Below, one piece after another: positions 10,441 through 18,468 of a stretch of DNA of 64,000 bases; the first letter of the stretch is position 1; each line of letters starts with the position of its first letter. Below the pieces are notes generated by a model. It ran no database searches. It was not told where the DNA came from and saw only the letters and a list, made by a program, of their open reading frames with translations. Origin of the DNA: Stutzerimonas stutzeri (GTDB lineage: Bacteria; Pseudomonadota; Gammaproteobacteria; Pseudomonadales; Pseudomonadaceae). The translations under genes were made by a program, and so were the position numbers. Where the stretch lies: the NCBI RefSeq assembly GCF_024448715.1, contig NZ_JAMOHZ010000006.1, forward strand, positions 186,001 through 250,000, in the 5' to 3' direction.

Positions 10441-10470
10441 CACCTGGCGCCGTGCAGGCGGCGCCAGGTG
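10441..10470. terminator. Bidirectional hairpin between ung and the DUF4142 gene
   Basis: An 11-bp perfect inverted repeat, CACCTGGCGCC at 10441-10451 and GGCGCCAGGTG at 10460-10470 with an 8-nt loop, lies between two convergent genes and immediately after the ung stop. It is very GC-rich and could stop transcription from both sides, although no long T-run follows. Confidence 0.7.
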
Positions 10471-10478
10471 CCGCCGCC

Positions 10479-11000
10479 TTATTGCTGTTTCCCGCCGTGC
10501 TTGGAAGCAAGCTCTTTGGCATGCTGCAGATGCTGCTCAAGCTCCTGCAAAGTCGATTCGGCAAACTGCTTGAGCTCGGCATTCTCGCCATTCTGCGCAT
10601 ATTCGCGATACAGCTCGATAGTCTGCTCGTGAGCGACAACCTGGTTGTTAGCATAGGCTTCATCGAAATTCTCGCCGTCACGCAGCTTTAGAATCATGGC
10701 CTTGGCCTTGTCCATCAACATGGCTTCGTCAGACATCTCAAGGTCTTCGTGCTGCCCGGCCAGTTCGGCAAGTTTCTGATTCGACTTGGTGTGGTCATCG
10801 ATCATTTTCTGGGCGAATGTCTTGACGTCCTCAGAGGTGCCTTTATCCAGCGCAAGCTTGGCAGTTTCGATTTCCGCCATGCCCTTCGCAGAGGCCTCGT
10901 CAACGAAGTTCTCACCTTCGGCTGCCAGCGCAAAGTTTGCGGCTACACCAAATAACAATGCAGCGGTACCCGATAAAAATGCTTTGGTTGTGCGAGTCAT
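10479..11000 (-). CDS. DUF4142-type periplasmic helical protein
   Basis: A 173-residue protein with a signal peptide (about residues 1-27, ending in FALAAEGE). The rest is a charged alpha-helical bundle with the DUF4142 pattern: FVDEASAKGMAEIETAKLAL near the start, then FAQKMIDDHTKSNQKL and NQVVAHEQTIELY, with paired His and acidic residues as in ferritin-like folds. The ATG at 11000 has AGGAG seven bases upstream; the ATG at 11015 has no ribosome-binding site. Family members are often stress-induced; the function is unknown and any metal binding is inference. Confidence 0.85.
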   Translation of the reverse strand: MTRTTKAFLSGTAALLFGVAANFALAAEGENFVDEASAKGMAEIETAKLALDKGTSEDVKTFAQKMIDDHTKSNQKLAELAGQHEDLEMSDEAMLMDKAKAMILKLRDGENFDEAYANNQVVAHEQTIELYREYAQNGENAELKQFAESTLQELEQHLQHAKELASKHGGKQQ

Positions 11001-11187
11001 CTTGTTCTCCTTCATCTAACCGGCAAGCTTGTGCGGCGCCGAAGGCATGGCCATGGGTGCACTAGCGAGGATGCGGCAGGAACGCCGTCTATTTTGTGAC
11101 TGGAGTGCGCAATAGCGGTTCCATGCACCCGGCGAGCGGTCGAGAAGGGGGCAGGGCGAGCGGGTGCTGAGCGGCACCCGCGAAGGG

Positions 11188-12024
11188 TTATTGCAGCATG
11201 CTCATGGCCGCGTCCATGGCCGCCGACAGGTCTTCGTCTTCCTGCAGTAGGGAGTTCGGATCGATCCCTAGTTTGGCGAACGCGGGAATCTGGTTCCAAT
11301 CCAGCTGCGTATAGGGGTGCGATGTACCGCTGTAGCTCTGCAGGGTCGCCACTTGGACGATATCCACGTAGTCGGCCTTATCCGACACGCGAGAAAAATT
11401 AAGGTGCTGGCCAGGAACCGTGGCGATCGAGTCTGGAAATTCCCAGGTACGCAAAATTTTCTCGCCGATGATTGGATGGATCCGGTCGATCACATGGTTG
11501 AGGCTGATTGAATCGCTTAGCAGCGCACTGTGTTCTTCGGCGTAGGTCAGGATCGGCAGTATACCGATTTGGTGCACGAGCCCGGCCAGTGTCGCCTGAT
11601 CAGCGGGAAGGCGTGTGAAGTTGCGGCAAAGAACATGGCTGATAGCGGCAATCTCGGTGCTTTTGTTCCAAACTTCACGCATTTTACGGTCCACCACGTC
11701 GGTGGTGGCCTGGAACATCTGCTCCATGGCGAGGCCGGTTGCCAGGTTCGAGGTGTAGTTGATGCCAAGACGACTGATCGCCATCTGCAGATCGTTGATT
11801 TCCCGATTGGTACGCAGTAAAGGGCTGTTGACGACCTTGATGATGCGAGCGGTAAGGGCGGTGTCGTTGCCGATCACCTTGGCCAGCATCGGAATGCTCA
11901 CGTCTGGATCTTCCGCTGCCTCGCGGACACGTAGTGCTACTTCCGGAAGTGTCGGCAGGACCAGTTCGTCATTTTCAATCGCTCGCATCAATTCTTGTTG
12001 GACTTTATCGGCAATGCTGCTCAT
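11188..12024 (-). CDS. HDOD-domain protein
   Basis: A single-domain HDOD protein of 278 residues. HDOD is related to the HD phosphohydrolase fold but lacks most metal ligands and usually acts in signalling output or stress regulation. Visible features are the N-terminal LPTLPEVALRVREAAEDP (residues 23-40), VVNSPLLRTNREI, and the central LVHQIGILPIL segment that replaces the HD motif. No GGDEF, EAL or receiver domain is fused. It stands downstream of ygfZ, 41 nt away on the same strand, and may share its transcript. Its partner is not evident. Confidence 0.88.
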   Translation of the reverse strand: MSSIADKVQQELMRAIENDELVLPTLPEVALRVREAAEDPDVSIPMLAKVIGNDTALTARIIKVVNSPLLRTNREINDLQMAISRLGINYTSNLATGLAMEQMFQATTDVVDRKMREVWNKSTEIAAISHVLCRNFTRLPADQATLAGLVHQIGILPILTYAEEHSALLSDSISLNHVIDRIHPIIGEKILRTWEFPDSIATVPGQHLNFSRVSDKADYVDIVQVATLQSYSGTSHPYTQLDWNQIPAFAKLGIDPNSLLQEDEDLSAAMDAAMSMLQ

Positions 12025-12065
12025 GTCGTTCCTTAATATTCTGTGTTGGGCGTGGCAGGCAATGG

Positions 12066-13013
12066 CTAGCGCTGGATTTCTCTGGCCGCGTCTAGCATGT
12101 ATGGCAGATCGAGCAAGGTCAGCGGCAGGCCGTCTGGTGAGCCGAGGAATATTCGACCGTCTGCAGCGGCGTCCTCCTGCAGCACGGCAAGCAGTTCCAA
12201 TGCACCGTCGACGCTTGCCGCTAGGACCACTTCGCCCACGCTGGAGCCATGAACGGGTGAATACAGCTCTAGCCCTGGAGCGGGCAGTTCCGCCTCGGCA
12301 TTTTCAGCGGCAAGCCGATGCAGGCGGCGCTTCAGTTTGCCGAGATACTGCATCCGCGCAACGATTTCCTGGCCGGTATAGCAGCCTTTTTTGAAGCTGA
12401 CGCCACCCAGCGCCTGAAGGTTGATCATTTGCGGAATGAACAGGTCCCGGGTACCGGTGACGACCTGTCCGATCCCCGCGCGAATCTGTGCCATTAGCCA
12501 ATGTTCAAGCGGTGCTTCGGGAAGCTGGGCGCTGAGCCGCAAGCGGATGGTTTCGGCGTCTACCGCACGGACCCAGAGCTCTGCACGACCATCCGGAAGG
12601 CGGATGGCGATCAGTCCGTGGGCGGTGACCATCCTGTCGGCTTCTGGCGGAAGATCCAGGCCGAGGTTGACCAGAACGCCATCGCCTGCATTGAGCCCGA
12701 AGCGGACCCATTCGGTGCTCTCGTCATACAGTTTGGATTTTGAGAATGCCGCATATTTGGTCAGGTCCGCGAGTTGCGTTTGCACCAGCTCGCGTTCCAT
12801 GGCCAACAGATAGCCTTCGCCCTCCGGCAGGATGCGGAAACTCGACTGCATGCGTCCTTTAGGGGTGCAGCGTGCGCCGAGGCTCGAATGCTGGGCGTCG
12901 AGGTAATTGAGGTTGCAGGTCAGTTGTCCCTGCAGGAACTTGCTGGCGTCCGGGCCGCGTACGGCCAGAACGCCCTCATGCGACAGGACGCAGAAAAAAG
13001 CAGTGTCGGTCAT
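12066..13013 (-). CDS. ygfZ: Folate-binding protein YgfZ (CAF17/GcvT-like)
   Basis: Tetrahydrofolate-dependent protein that helps build or repair certain 4Fe-4S enzymes. The 315-residue product carries the family signature KGCYTGQEIVAR (about residues 207-218) with the conserved Cys, and the N-terminal GPDASKFLQGQLTCN segment of the GcvT fold. The ATG at 13013 matches the family start; the open frame to 13088 adds unrelated residues. It is divergent from sdhE-ygfX, a common arrangement in gammaproteobacteria. The upstream ribosome-binding site is weak. Confidence 0.93.
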   Translation of the reverse strand: MTDTAFFCVLSHEGVLAVRGPDASKFLQGQLTCNLNYLDAQHSSLGARCTPKGRMQSSFRILPEGEGYLLAMERELVQTQLADLTKYAAFSKSKLYDESTEWVRFGLNAGDGVLVNLGLDLPPEADRMVTAHGLIAIRLPDGRAELWVRAVDAETIRLRLSAQLPEAPLEHWLMAQIRAGIGQVVTGTRDLFIPQMINLQALGGVSFKKGCYTGQEIVARMQYLGKLKRRLHRLAAENAEAELPAPGLELYSPVHGSSVGEVVLAASVDGALELLAVLQEDAAADGRIFLGSPDGLPLTLLDLPYMLDAAREIQR

Positions 13014-13168
13014 GACTGGTCGCCGTGAAAATTCCGGACGGGCATCATAGCAGGGCATTGGCAAAACACAGCGTGCGCCAGGTGCCACTCTGCTCTGGCT
13101 TGCTGACAGACGTGCCGGCCCGCTGCGCCACCCGTTATAATGCCGGGCTTCAACTCAGGAGCATTTGC

Positions 13169-13423
13169 ATGGTCGAACAATCCGAACTCAATCGCCTGTT
13201 CTGGCAGAGCCGCCGCGGCATGCTCGAACTGGACGTCCTGTTGGTGCCCTTCGTTAAAGAGGTTTACCCGCAACTGGATGAAGAAGACCAGCGCCGCTAC
13301 CGCAAGTTGTTGAGCTGCGAGGACCAGGACATGTTTGGCTGGTTCATGGAGCGCTCCGAGCCCGATGACGAAGATCTGCGCTACATCGTTCGGATGATTC
13401 TCGATCGTGTCCAGCCCAAGTAA
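13169..13423 (+). CDS. sdhE: FAD assembly factor SdhE
   Basis: Small helical protein (84 residues) needed for covalent attachment of FAD to succinate dehydrogenase and related flavoenzymes; formerly YgfY and once called antitoxin CptB. The RGMLELD motif at residues 16-22 contains the Arg-Gly pair and Glu characteristic of the family. The ATG at 13169 is preceded by CAGGAG with slightly long spacing. The 3' end overlaps ygfX by 17 nt, as in many relatives where the two genes are co-transcribed. Confidence 0.95.
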   Translation: MVEQSELNRLFWQSRRGMLELDVLLVPFVKEVYPQLDEEDQRRYRKLLSCEDQDMFGWFMERSEPDDEDLRYIVRMILDRVQPK

Positions 13424-13862
13424 CCAGACATTCGAATGCCGCTGGCAGGCTTCGAGCCTGTTGTTGGCACTCTATGTGACGGTGCTGCTAGCGGCCATCG
13501 TTACCCTGTTGGCGCTGCCAATCCCGTTCTGGTTTCAATCTCTCAGTTTGCTGCTTTGCCTGCTGCATGCTGGCTGGGCGATACCTTCTCGCATCCTGCT
13601 TTCCCGCGATTCGTCCTGGCTCGGCTTGCGCCAGGATCAGCAGGGTTGGTCGCTATGGAGTCGGCGTGCTGGCTGGCAACCCGTCCAGCTGCGCCCTGAC
13701 AGTCTCGCGTTGCCGCTGGCTGTAGTGCTGCGCTTCAAGGTGCCAGGCGAATGGCTCGTTCGTGGGATCTGCATTCCCCGAGGCTCGATGCCGCCCGAAC
13801 AGCATCGGCGCCTACGGGTCAGGTTGAAGTTCAGTCGCCGTAGGTGGGCGGCACCAGAATAG
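13407..13862 (+). CDS. YgfX-type membrane protein
   Basis: A 151-residue protein with a GTG start inside the end of sdhE. Two adjacent hydrophobic segments (about residues 16-40 and 43-60) anchor a soluble, Arg- and Trp-rich C-terminal part. This is the layout of YgfX, the partner of SdhE; in E. coli YgfX (CptA) has been described as a toxin acting on cytoskeletal proteins, but a role linked to SdhE is also proposed. The last 32 nt overlap the 3' end of the convergent nadB gene. Identification rests on context and topology; the sequence family is poorly conserved. Confidence 0.8.
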   Translation: MSSPSNQTFECRWQASSLLLALYVTVLLAAIVTLLALPIPFWFQSLSLLLCLLHAGWAIPSRILLSRDSSWLGLRQDQQGWSLWSRRAGWQPVQLRPDSLALPLAVVLRFKVPGEWLVRGICIPRGSMPPEQHRRLRVRLKFSRRRWAAPE

Positions 13863-15444
13863 TATCCACCGCATCGGGCAACTGCTCAGGGTAATCCAGG
13901 GTGTAGTGCAGTCCTCGGCTTTCCTTGCGCTGCATCGCTGAACGGATCATCAGCTCCGCTACCATGGCTAGATTCCGCAGCTCGATCAGGTCGCGGCTGA
14001 CTTTGTAATTGCTATAGAACTCGTCGATCTCACCAAGCAGCAAGCGCACCCGATGCTGTGCGCGCATGAGTCGCTTGTTGGTTCGGACGATACCGACGTA
14101 ATCCCACATGAACCGTCGCAGCTCGTCCCAGTTATGAGCAATGATCACGTCCTCGTCCGAATCGGTGACCTGGCTGGCGTCCCAGGTCGGTAGGTTGCCT
14201 GGCGCTTCTATATCCGGCAGCTCGCTGAGCATATGTTGGGCGGCTGATTGGGCATAGACGAAGCATTCCAGCAGCGAGTTACTGGCCATGCGGTTGGCGC
14301 CGTGCAACCCGGTAAAACTGGTTTCGCCAATTGCGTAGAGCCCTGGTATATCGGTCCTGCCGGACTGATCGACGACAACGCCGCCACAGGTGTAGTGAGC
14401 TGCGGGTACTACTGGAATCGGCTCGCGTGTGATGTCGATGCCGAACTCCAGGCATCGCTCGTAGACCGTGGGAAAATGGCTCTTGATGAATTCCGTAGGC
14501 TTGTGGCTGATGTCCAGATAAACGCAATCGACACCTAGTCGCTTCATCTCGTGGTCTATCGCTCTGGCAACGATATCTCGCGGAGCCAGCTCAGCACGAG
14601 CATCGAAGCGCGGCATGAAACGTTCGCCATCAGGCAACTTGAGCAAGGCGCCTTCGCCACGTAATGCCTCGGTGATAAGGAAGCTCTTTGCCTTAGGGTG
14701 GTAAAGGCAGGTGGGGTGGAACTGGTTGAATTCCAGATTGCCGACCCGGCAGCCCGCGCGCCAGGCAATGGCGATGCCGTCGCCGCACGCGCCGTCCGGG
14801 TTACTAGTGTAGAGATACACCTTGGCGGCTCCGCCGGTCGCTAGAACGACGAATTTCGCTTGAAATGTATCCACTTCGCCAGTGCCTCGGTTCAGCACGT
14901 AAGCGCCAAGGCAGCGCTTGCCGCTCAAGCCTAGCTTGCGCTCGGTGATCAGATCGACGGCGACGCGCTGGTGCAACAGATCGATATTACGTCGGTCCTG
15001 AGCGCGTGCAAGCAGCGTATTAAAGATCGCTGCGCCGGTGGCATCGGCTGCATGGATGATGCGGCGGTGGCTATGCCCGCCTTCACGTGTCAGGTGATAC
15101 TCGAAGCTGCCATCCTCCCGATCCGCTTCATCTTTGGTGAAGGGAACGCCTTGTTCGATCAACCATTGAATGGCTTCGCGACTGTGTTCGACCGTGAAGC
15201 GCACGGCTTCTTCCTTGCACAGCCCGCCGCCCGCGATGAGTGTGTCGACGACATGGGATTCAACCGTGTCGGTGGTGTCCAGCACTGCAGCGACGCCGCC
15301 TTGAGCCCAGTACGTCGATCCGTTGGCCAGGTCACCTTTGCTCAGTACCGCGACGCGGAGGTCGGTCGGTAGGTTGAGTGCCAGCGTCAAGCCAGCGGCG
15401 CCACTGCCGATGACAAGAACGTCGTACTGATAATGTTGGCTCAT
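13831..15444 (-). CDS. nadB: L-aspartate oxidase
   Basis: FAD enzyme that oxidises L-aspartate to iminoaspartate, the first step of NAD biosynthesis. The 537-residue product starts at the ATG at 15444, giving the family start [19 protein letters not shown] with the dinucleotide motif GSGAAG. Other landmarks are [12 protein letters not shown], the EFNQFHPT segment, and [10 protein letters not shown] with the active-site His, followed by the succinate dehydrogenase-like C-terminal helical domain. In Pseudomonas nadB lies just upstream of and divergent from algU, as here. Confidence 0.97.
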   Translation of the reverse strand: MSQHYQYDVLVIGSGAAGLTLALNLPTDLRVAVLSKGDLANGSTYWAQGGVAAVLDTTDTVESHVVDTLIAGGGLCKEEAVRFTVEHSREAIQWLIEQGVPFTKDEADREDGSFEYHLTREGGHSHRRIIHAADATGAAIFNTLLARAQDRRNIDLLHQRVAVDLITERKLGLSGKRCLGAYVLNRGTGEVDTFQAKFVVLATGGAAKVYLYTSNPDGACGDGIAIAWRAGCRVGNLEFNQFHPTCLYHPKAKSFLITEALRGEGALLKLPDGERFMPRFDARAELAPRDIVARAIDHEMKRLGVDCVYLDISHKPTEFIKSHFPTVYERCLEFGIDITREPIPVVPAAHYTCGGVVVDQSGRTDIPGLYAIGETSFTGLHGANRMASNSLLECFVYAQSAAQHMLSELPDIEAPGNLPTWDASQVTDSDEDVIIAHNWDELRRFMWDYVGIVRTNKRLMRAQHRVRLLLGEIDEFYSNYKVSRDLIELRNLAMVAELMIRSAMQRKESRGLHYTLDYPEQLPDAVDTILVPPTYGD

Positions 15445-15532
15445 TTCGGATCTCGCATTGAAGATGACCCTAGTATATAGAGTGCTTCCCCCTGCAAAAT
15501 AGCAGCCCATGTCTTATGTGGCTGATGCCTTG

Positions 15533-15559
15533 GAACTTTTTTTGCAAGTCCGTCTCTAT
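15533..15559 (+). promoter_or_regulatory. Distal AlgU-type promoter of algU
   Basis: GAACTT at 15533-15538, a 16-nt spacer and TCTAT at 15555-15559. This matches the sigma-22/sigma-E consensus (GAACTT, 16-17 nt, TCTGA-like) and lies about 240 nt before algU. It would allow AlgU to activate its own gene. Confidence 0.6.
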
Positions 15560-15712
15560 ACACAGTTGTGGATGCAAGCCGGCTGGCCATCAATGCGTGG
15601 GCGGCTGGTTTTTGCTGTGGATACCAGTAGAACGTTGTCGAAACGATCTGTTTTGCGGCGTTGCTTGCCAGTGCCGTCAGGTGTGTTGCAGGAAAGCTTG
15701 CTTGGAGGGGGA

Positions 15713-15739
15713 GAACTTTTGTGTAAAGCCCGGGTCTAT
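15713..15739 (+). promoter_or_regulatory. Proximal AlgU-type promoter of algU
   Basis: A second copy of the same arrangement, GAACTT at 15713-15718, 16-nt spacer, TCTAT at 15735-15739, about 60 nt before the algU start. Both boxes and the spacer length are identical to the distal site, which supports both being real. In P. aeruginosa algU is also autoregulated from more than one promoter. Confidence 0.68.
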
Positions 15740-15798
15740 TCTGGCAGGTCAGCTCGCTGGCGAGCGCAGCACTCCTTCCAGGTCATGGAGGAGTGTTT

Positions 15799-16380
15799 AT
15801 GCTAACCCAGGAGCAGGACCAGCAACTGGTCGAACGAGTGCAGCGGGGAGACAAAAGGGCTTTTGATCTGTTGGTACTAAAGTATCAGCATAAGATTCTT
15901 GGGTTGATCGTACGCTTCGTACATGATTCTCACGAAGCTCAGGATGTTGCGCAGGAAGCCTTTATCAAAGCCTACCGTGCGCTGGCGAATTTTCGCGGGG
16001 ACAGCGCCTTTTATACCTGGCTGTACCGCATCGCCATCAACACGGCGAAAAATCATTTGGTGGCCCGAGGACGGCGGCCGCCTGACAGCGATGTCAGTTC
16101 CGAAGATGCGGAGTTCTATGAAGGTGATCACGCCCTCAAGGACATCGAGTCGCCGGAGCGCGCGCTTCTAAGGGACGAAATAGAAGACACAGTTCATAGA
16201 ACTATCCAGCAACTACCAGAAGATTTGCGTACGGCTCTAACACTGCGTGAATTTGATGGTCTTAGTTATGAAGACATTGCAAACGTCATGCAGTGTCCGG
16301 TGGGTACGGTCCGCTCACGGATATTCCGGGCGCGGGAAGCCATCGATAAAGCATTGCAACCTTTGTTGCATGAATCCTGA
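15799..16380 (+). CDS. algU: RNA polymerase sigma factor AlgU (RpoE/sigma-22)
   Basis: Extracytoplasmic-function sigma factor controlling envelope stress response and alginate synthesis. The 193-residue product has region 2 (AQDVAQEAFIKAYRALANFRGDS and the FYTWLYRIAINTAKN segment) and region 4 (LREFDGLSYEDIANVMQCPVGTVRSRIFRAREAI). The ATG at 15799 is preceded by GGAGGAG; a GTG two codons earlier is inside that site and was rejected. It is followed 31 nt later by its anti-sigma factor mucA. Two AlgU-type promoter motifs lie upstream. Confidence 0.98.
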   Translation: MLTQEQDQQLVERVQRGDKRAFDLLVLKYQHKILGLIVRFVHDSHEAQDVAQEAFIKAYRALANFRGDSAFYTWLYRIAINTAKNHLVARGRRPPDSDVSSEDAEFYEGDHALKDIESPERALLRDEIEDTVHRTIQQLPEDLRTALTLREFDGLSYEDIANVMQCPVGTVRSRIFRAREAIDKALQPLLHES

Positions 16381-16411
16381 GACAGCGGCGACAGCCAAGA
16401 GAGGAACCGCC

Positions 16412-17011
16412 ATGAGTCGTGAAGCCCTGCATGAATCGCTGTCCGCGGTGATGGATAACGAAGCGGACGAGTTGGAATTACGTCGAGTGCTTGCTGCAGA
16501 CGGCGACACCGAAATGCGATCGACTTGGTCGCGTTATCAAATTGCTCGTGCCGCAATGCACAAGGAGTTGGTCGAGCCTCGTCTGGATATTGCCTCGGCG
16601 GTGTCGGCTGCCTTGGCTGACGAGCCCGTCATTACTGCGGTTAAGCCACAGCGTTTTGCTTGGCGCAACCTGGGGCGTCTGGCCGTTGCAGCTTCGGTTA
16701 CCGTAGCGGTGCTAGCTGGTGTGCGCCTGTACAATCAGAGCGAAGTCGCTGGTCCGCAGGTCGCGCAGCAGGCCGCTCAGCCTAGCATTGCGGTGCCGCA
16801 GGCCAATCAAGGGCCAGCTGTGTTGGCTGGCTATAGTGAAAATGCTGGTGCGCCGGAAGCTCAGACGGCGAGTGCCCAGGTGCCCGTCGAAGGGTGGCAT
16901 GAACAGCGTTTGCCGGCGTACGTCCGCCAGCACGCACAGCAGGCCGCTTTCGGTAGTGGCTCTGAAAGCGCGCTGCCTTATGCTCGTGCTGCCAGCATGG
17001 AAGATCGTTAA
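16412..17011 (+). CDS. mucA: Anti-sigma factor MucA (RseA-like)
   Basis: Inner-membrane anti-sigma factor that holds AlgU inactive until it is proteolysed. The 199-residue product has the N-terminal sigma-binding domain beginning MSREALHESLSAVMDNEADE, one membrane helix at about residues 87-106, and a periplasmic tail rich in Ala, Gln and Pro. The ATG at 16412 follows GAGAGGAA. The frame is intact from end to end, unlike mucA of many mucoid clinical strains, and the tail ends in a short hydrophobic/charged stretch. The mucB start is 8 nt downstream. Confidence 0.95.
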   Translation: MSREALHESLSAVMDNEADELELRRVLAADGDTEMRSTWSRYQIARAAMHKELVEPRLDIASAVSAALADEPVITAVKPQRFAWRNLGRLAVAASVTVAVLAGVRLYNQSEVAGPQVAQQAAQPSIAVPQANQGPAVLAGYSENAGAPEAQTASAQVPVEGWHEQRLPAYVRQHAQQAAFGSGSESALPYARAASMEDR

Positions 17012-17019
17012 GGAACAAC

Positions 17020-17965
17020 ATGCGTGTAATACCGCTGTGTGTGGTACTCGGAGGCTGGCTATCAATGCCGGCCTTTGCTGCTGATGCTGAAGACTGGATG
17101 CAACGTCTTGCGGCGGCTGAAAAAAAAACAGAGCTACCTCGGCACCTTCGTGTATGAGCGCAACGGTAGTTTTTCCAGCCATGCCGTCTGGCAGCTTGTC
17201 GATGATCAGAAGCTGCGCGAGCGTTTGCTGCAACTGGACGGTCCGCCAGCAGAGGTTTCGTTGGTGGATGGCAAGGTTCAGTGCGCCAGTGAGGATTTAG
17301 CATCTCAAGTCCGTGATGCCCAGTCTCGGCGTCACCAGCAGTTCGATCCGAACGTACTCTCCAAGTGGTACGACTTTCAGGTCATTGGTGAGTCGCGAGT
17401 TGCCGGGCGACCCACCGTAGCACTGGCTATTCGGCCGAAAGATCAGCACCGTTACGGTTTCGAACTGCACTTAGATCGCGAAACGGCATTGCCGCTCAAG
17501 TCTCTGCTGCTCGATGAGAACGGCCAATTGTTCGAGCGCTTCCAGTTCACCCATTTCTCTCCAGGTTCAGTTCAGCTCACCGACGTCCAGGCTGGGTCGG
17601 CATGCAAGCCTGTTTCATTGAATGCGGAGCGTGAATCGAAAGTACCGAAATGGCACTCTGACTGGCTTCCGATGGGTTTCCAGTTGCTCGACTCGAACGT
17701 TCGCCCCAGTCCAGCTTCCGACGAGTCGGTGGCTTGGCTCTCTTATGGTGACGGACTCGCTCGTTTTTCGGTGTTCCTGGAGCCGCTACGCGGGGCTGTA
17801 GTTGAAGATGCACGCAGCCAGATGGGACCAACGGTGGCGGTGTCCAAGCGCATTTCCACAGCCGGCGGTGATGTGATGGTGACGGTCGTTGGCGAGATTC
17901 CACTGGGTACCGCTGAGCGAGTCGCGCTGTCGATGCGGTCCGGGGCCGAACAGGCGTCGCGATGA
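17020..17965 (+). pseudogene. mucB: mucB (rseB), frameshifted in a run of nine A's
   Basis: MucB is a periplasmic protein that binds the MucA tail and protects it from the site-1 protease AlgW. The start at 17020 has AAGGAACA upstream and encodes a good signal peptide (MRVIPLCVVLGGWLSMPAFA). At 17120-17128 there are nine A's; reading on in the start frame hits TGA at 17155-17157 after 45 codons. Removing one A joins the signal peptide to a family-like sequence (AEKKQSYLGTFVYERNG...) that runs to 17965 and ends with the usual ATGA overlap into rseC. The repaired product would be 314 residues, the normal length. This may be a real null allele, a slippery tract or a sequencing error. Confidence 0.88.
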
Positions 17966-18468
17966 TTGAAGAGCCTGGGCGCGTGATCGCTGTAGAGCCT
18001 GGGGCTGTTTGGGTTGAGACGCAACGTAACAGTACCTGTTCAGGCTGTTCCGCCAGGAACGGTTGTGGCCAAAGGCTGATGGACCGTCTTGGCGTTCGCG
18101 AGCGACGCGAGCTGATATGCGCGGTATCCAATCTTCAGCTTCGTGTGGGTGATTTGGTCGTCGTCGGTATCCGTGAGGACGCGTTGCTGCGTGGCGCCAT
18201 CCTTGTTTATCTTTTTCCGCTGGTTGTGCTGTTTGCCTCGGCGCTTATTGCTACGAAGCTTTCGGTAGCAGAGCCGTACGTGATACTTGCCGGGCTTGGG
18301 GGATTTCTGTTTTCTTGGCTGATCGTGCGTAAGCGCAGCCAGCGAACTGCAGGCGATCCAGGTTTGCAGCCAGTTGTGTTGCGCGCATTGCCGGTGGGCT
18401 CTGCGGCAGGTGGTCGGGTGGGTTTGTTTTCATCAAGGGAGAATGATTTTGAAGGTTCAACGGAATAG
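17962..18468 (+). CDS. mucC: SoxR-reducing/RseC family protein (MucC)
   Basis: A 168-residue inner-membrane protein of the RseC/MucC family. The cytoplasmic N-terminus holds a Cys cluster (C26, C29, C35 in CSGCSARNGC), and two membrane helices span about residues 75-118. In E. coli RseC relates to reduction of SoxR and to thiamine synthesis; in P. aeruginosa MucC has a modest effect on mucoidy. It overlaps mucB by 4 nt at its start and mucD by 26 nt at its end. The ATG at 17962 reads MIEEPGRVIAVEPG, the typical start. Confidence 0.92.
   Translation: MIEEPGRVIAVEPGAVWVETQRNSTCSGCSARNGCGQRLMDRLGVRERRELICAVSNLQLRVGDLVVVGIREDALLRGAILVYLFPLVVLFASALIATKLSVAEPYVILAGLGGFLFSWLIVRKRSQRTAGDPGLQPVVLRALPVGSAAGGRVGLFSSRENDFEGSTE

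Noticed and set aside
17110..17160. Ribosomal -1 frameshifting at the A9 run to rescue mucB
   Set aside because: The downstream mucB frame requires a shift that skips one base (+1); a -1 slip would lead into a different, unrelated frame.
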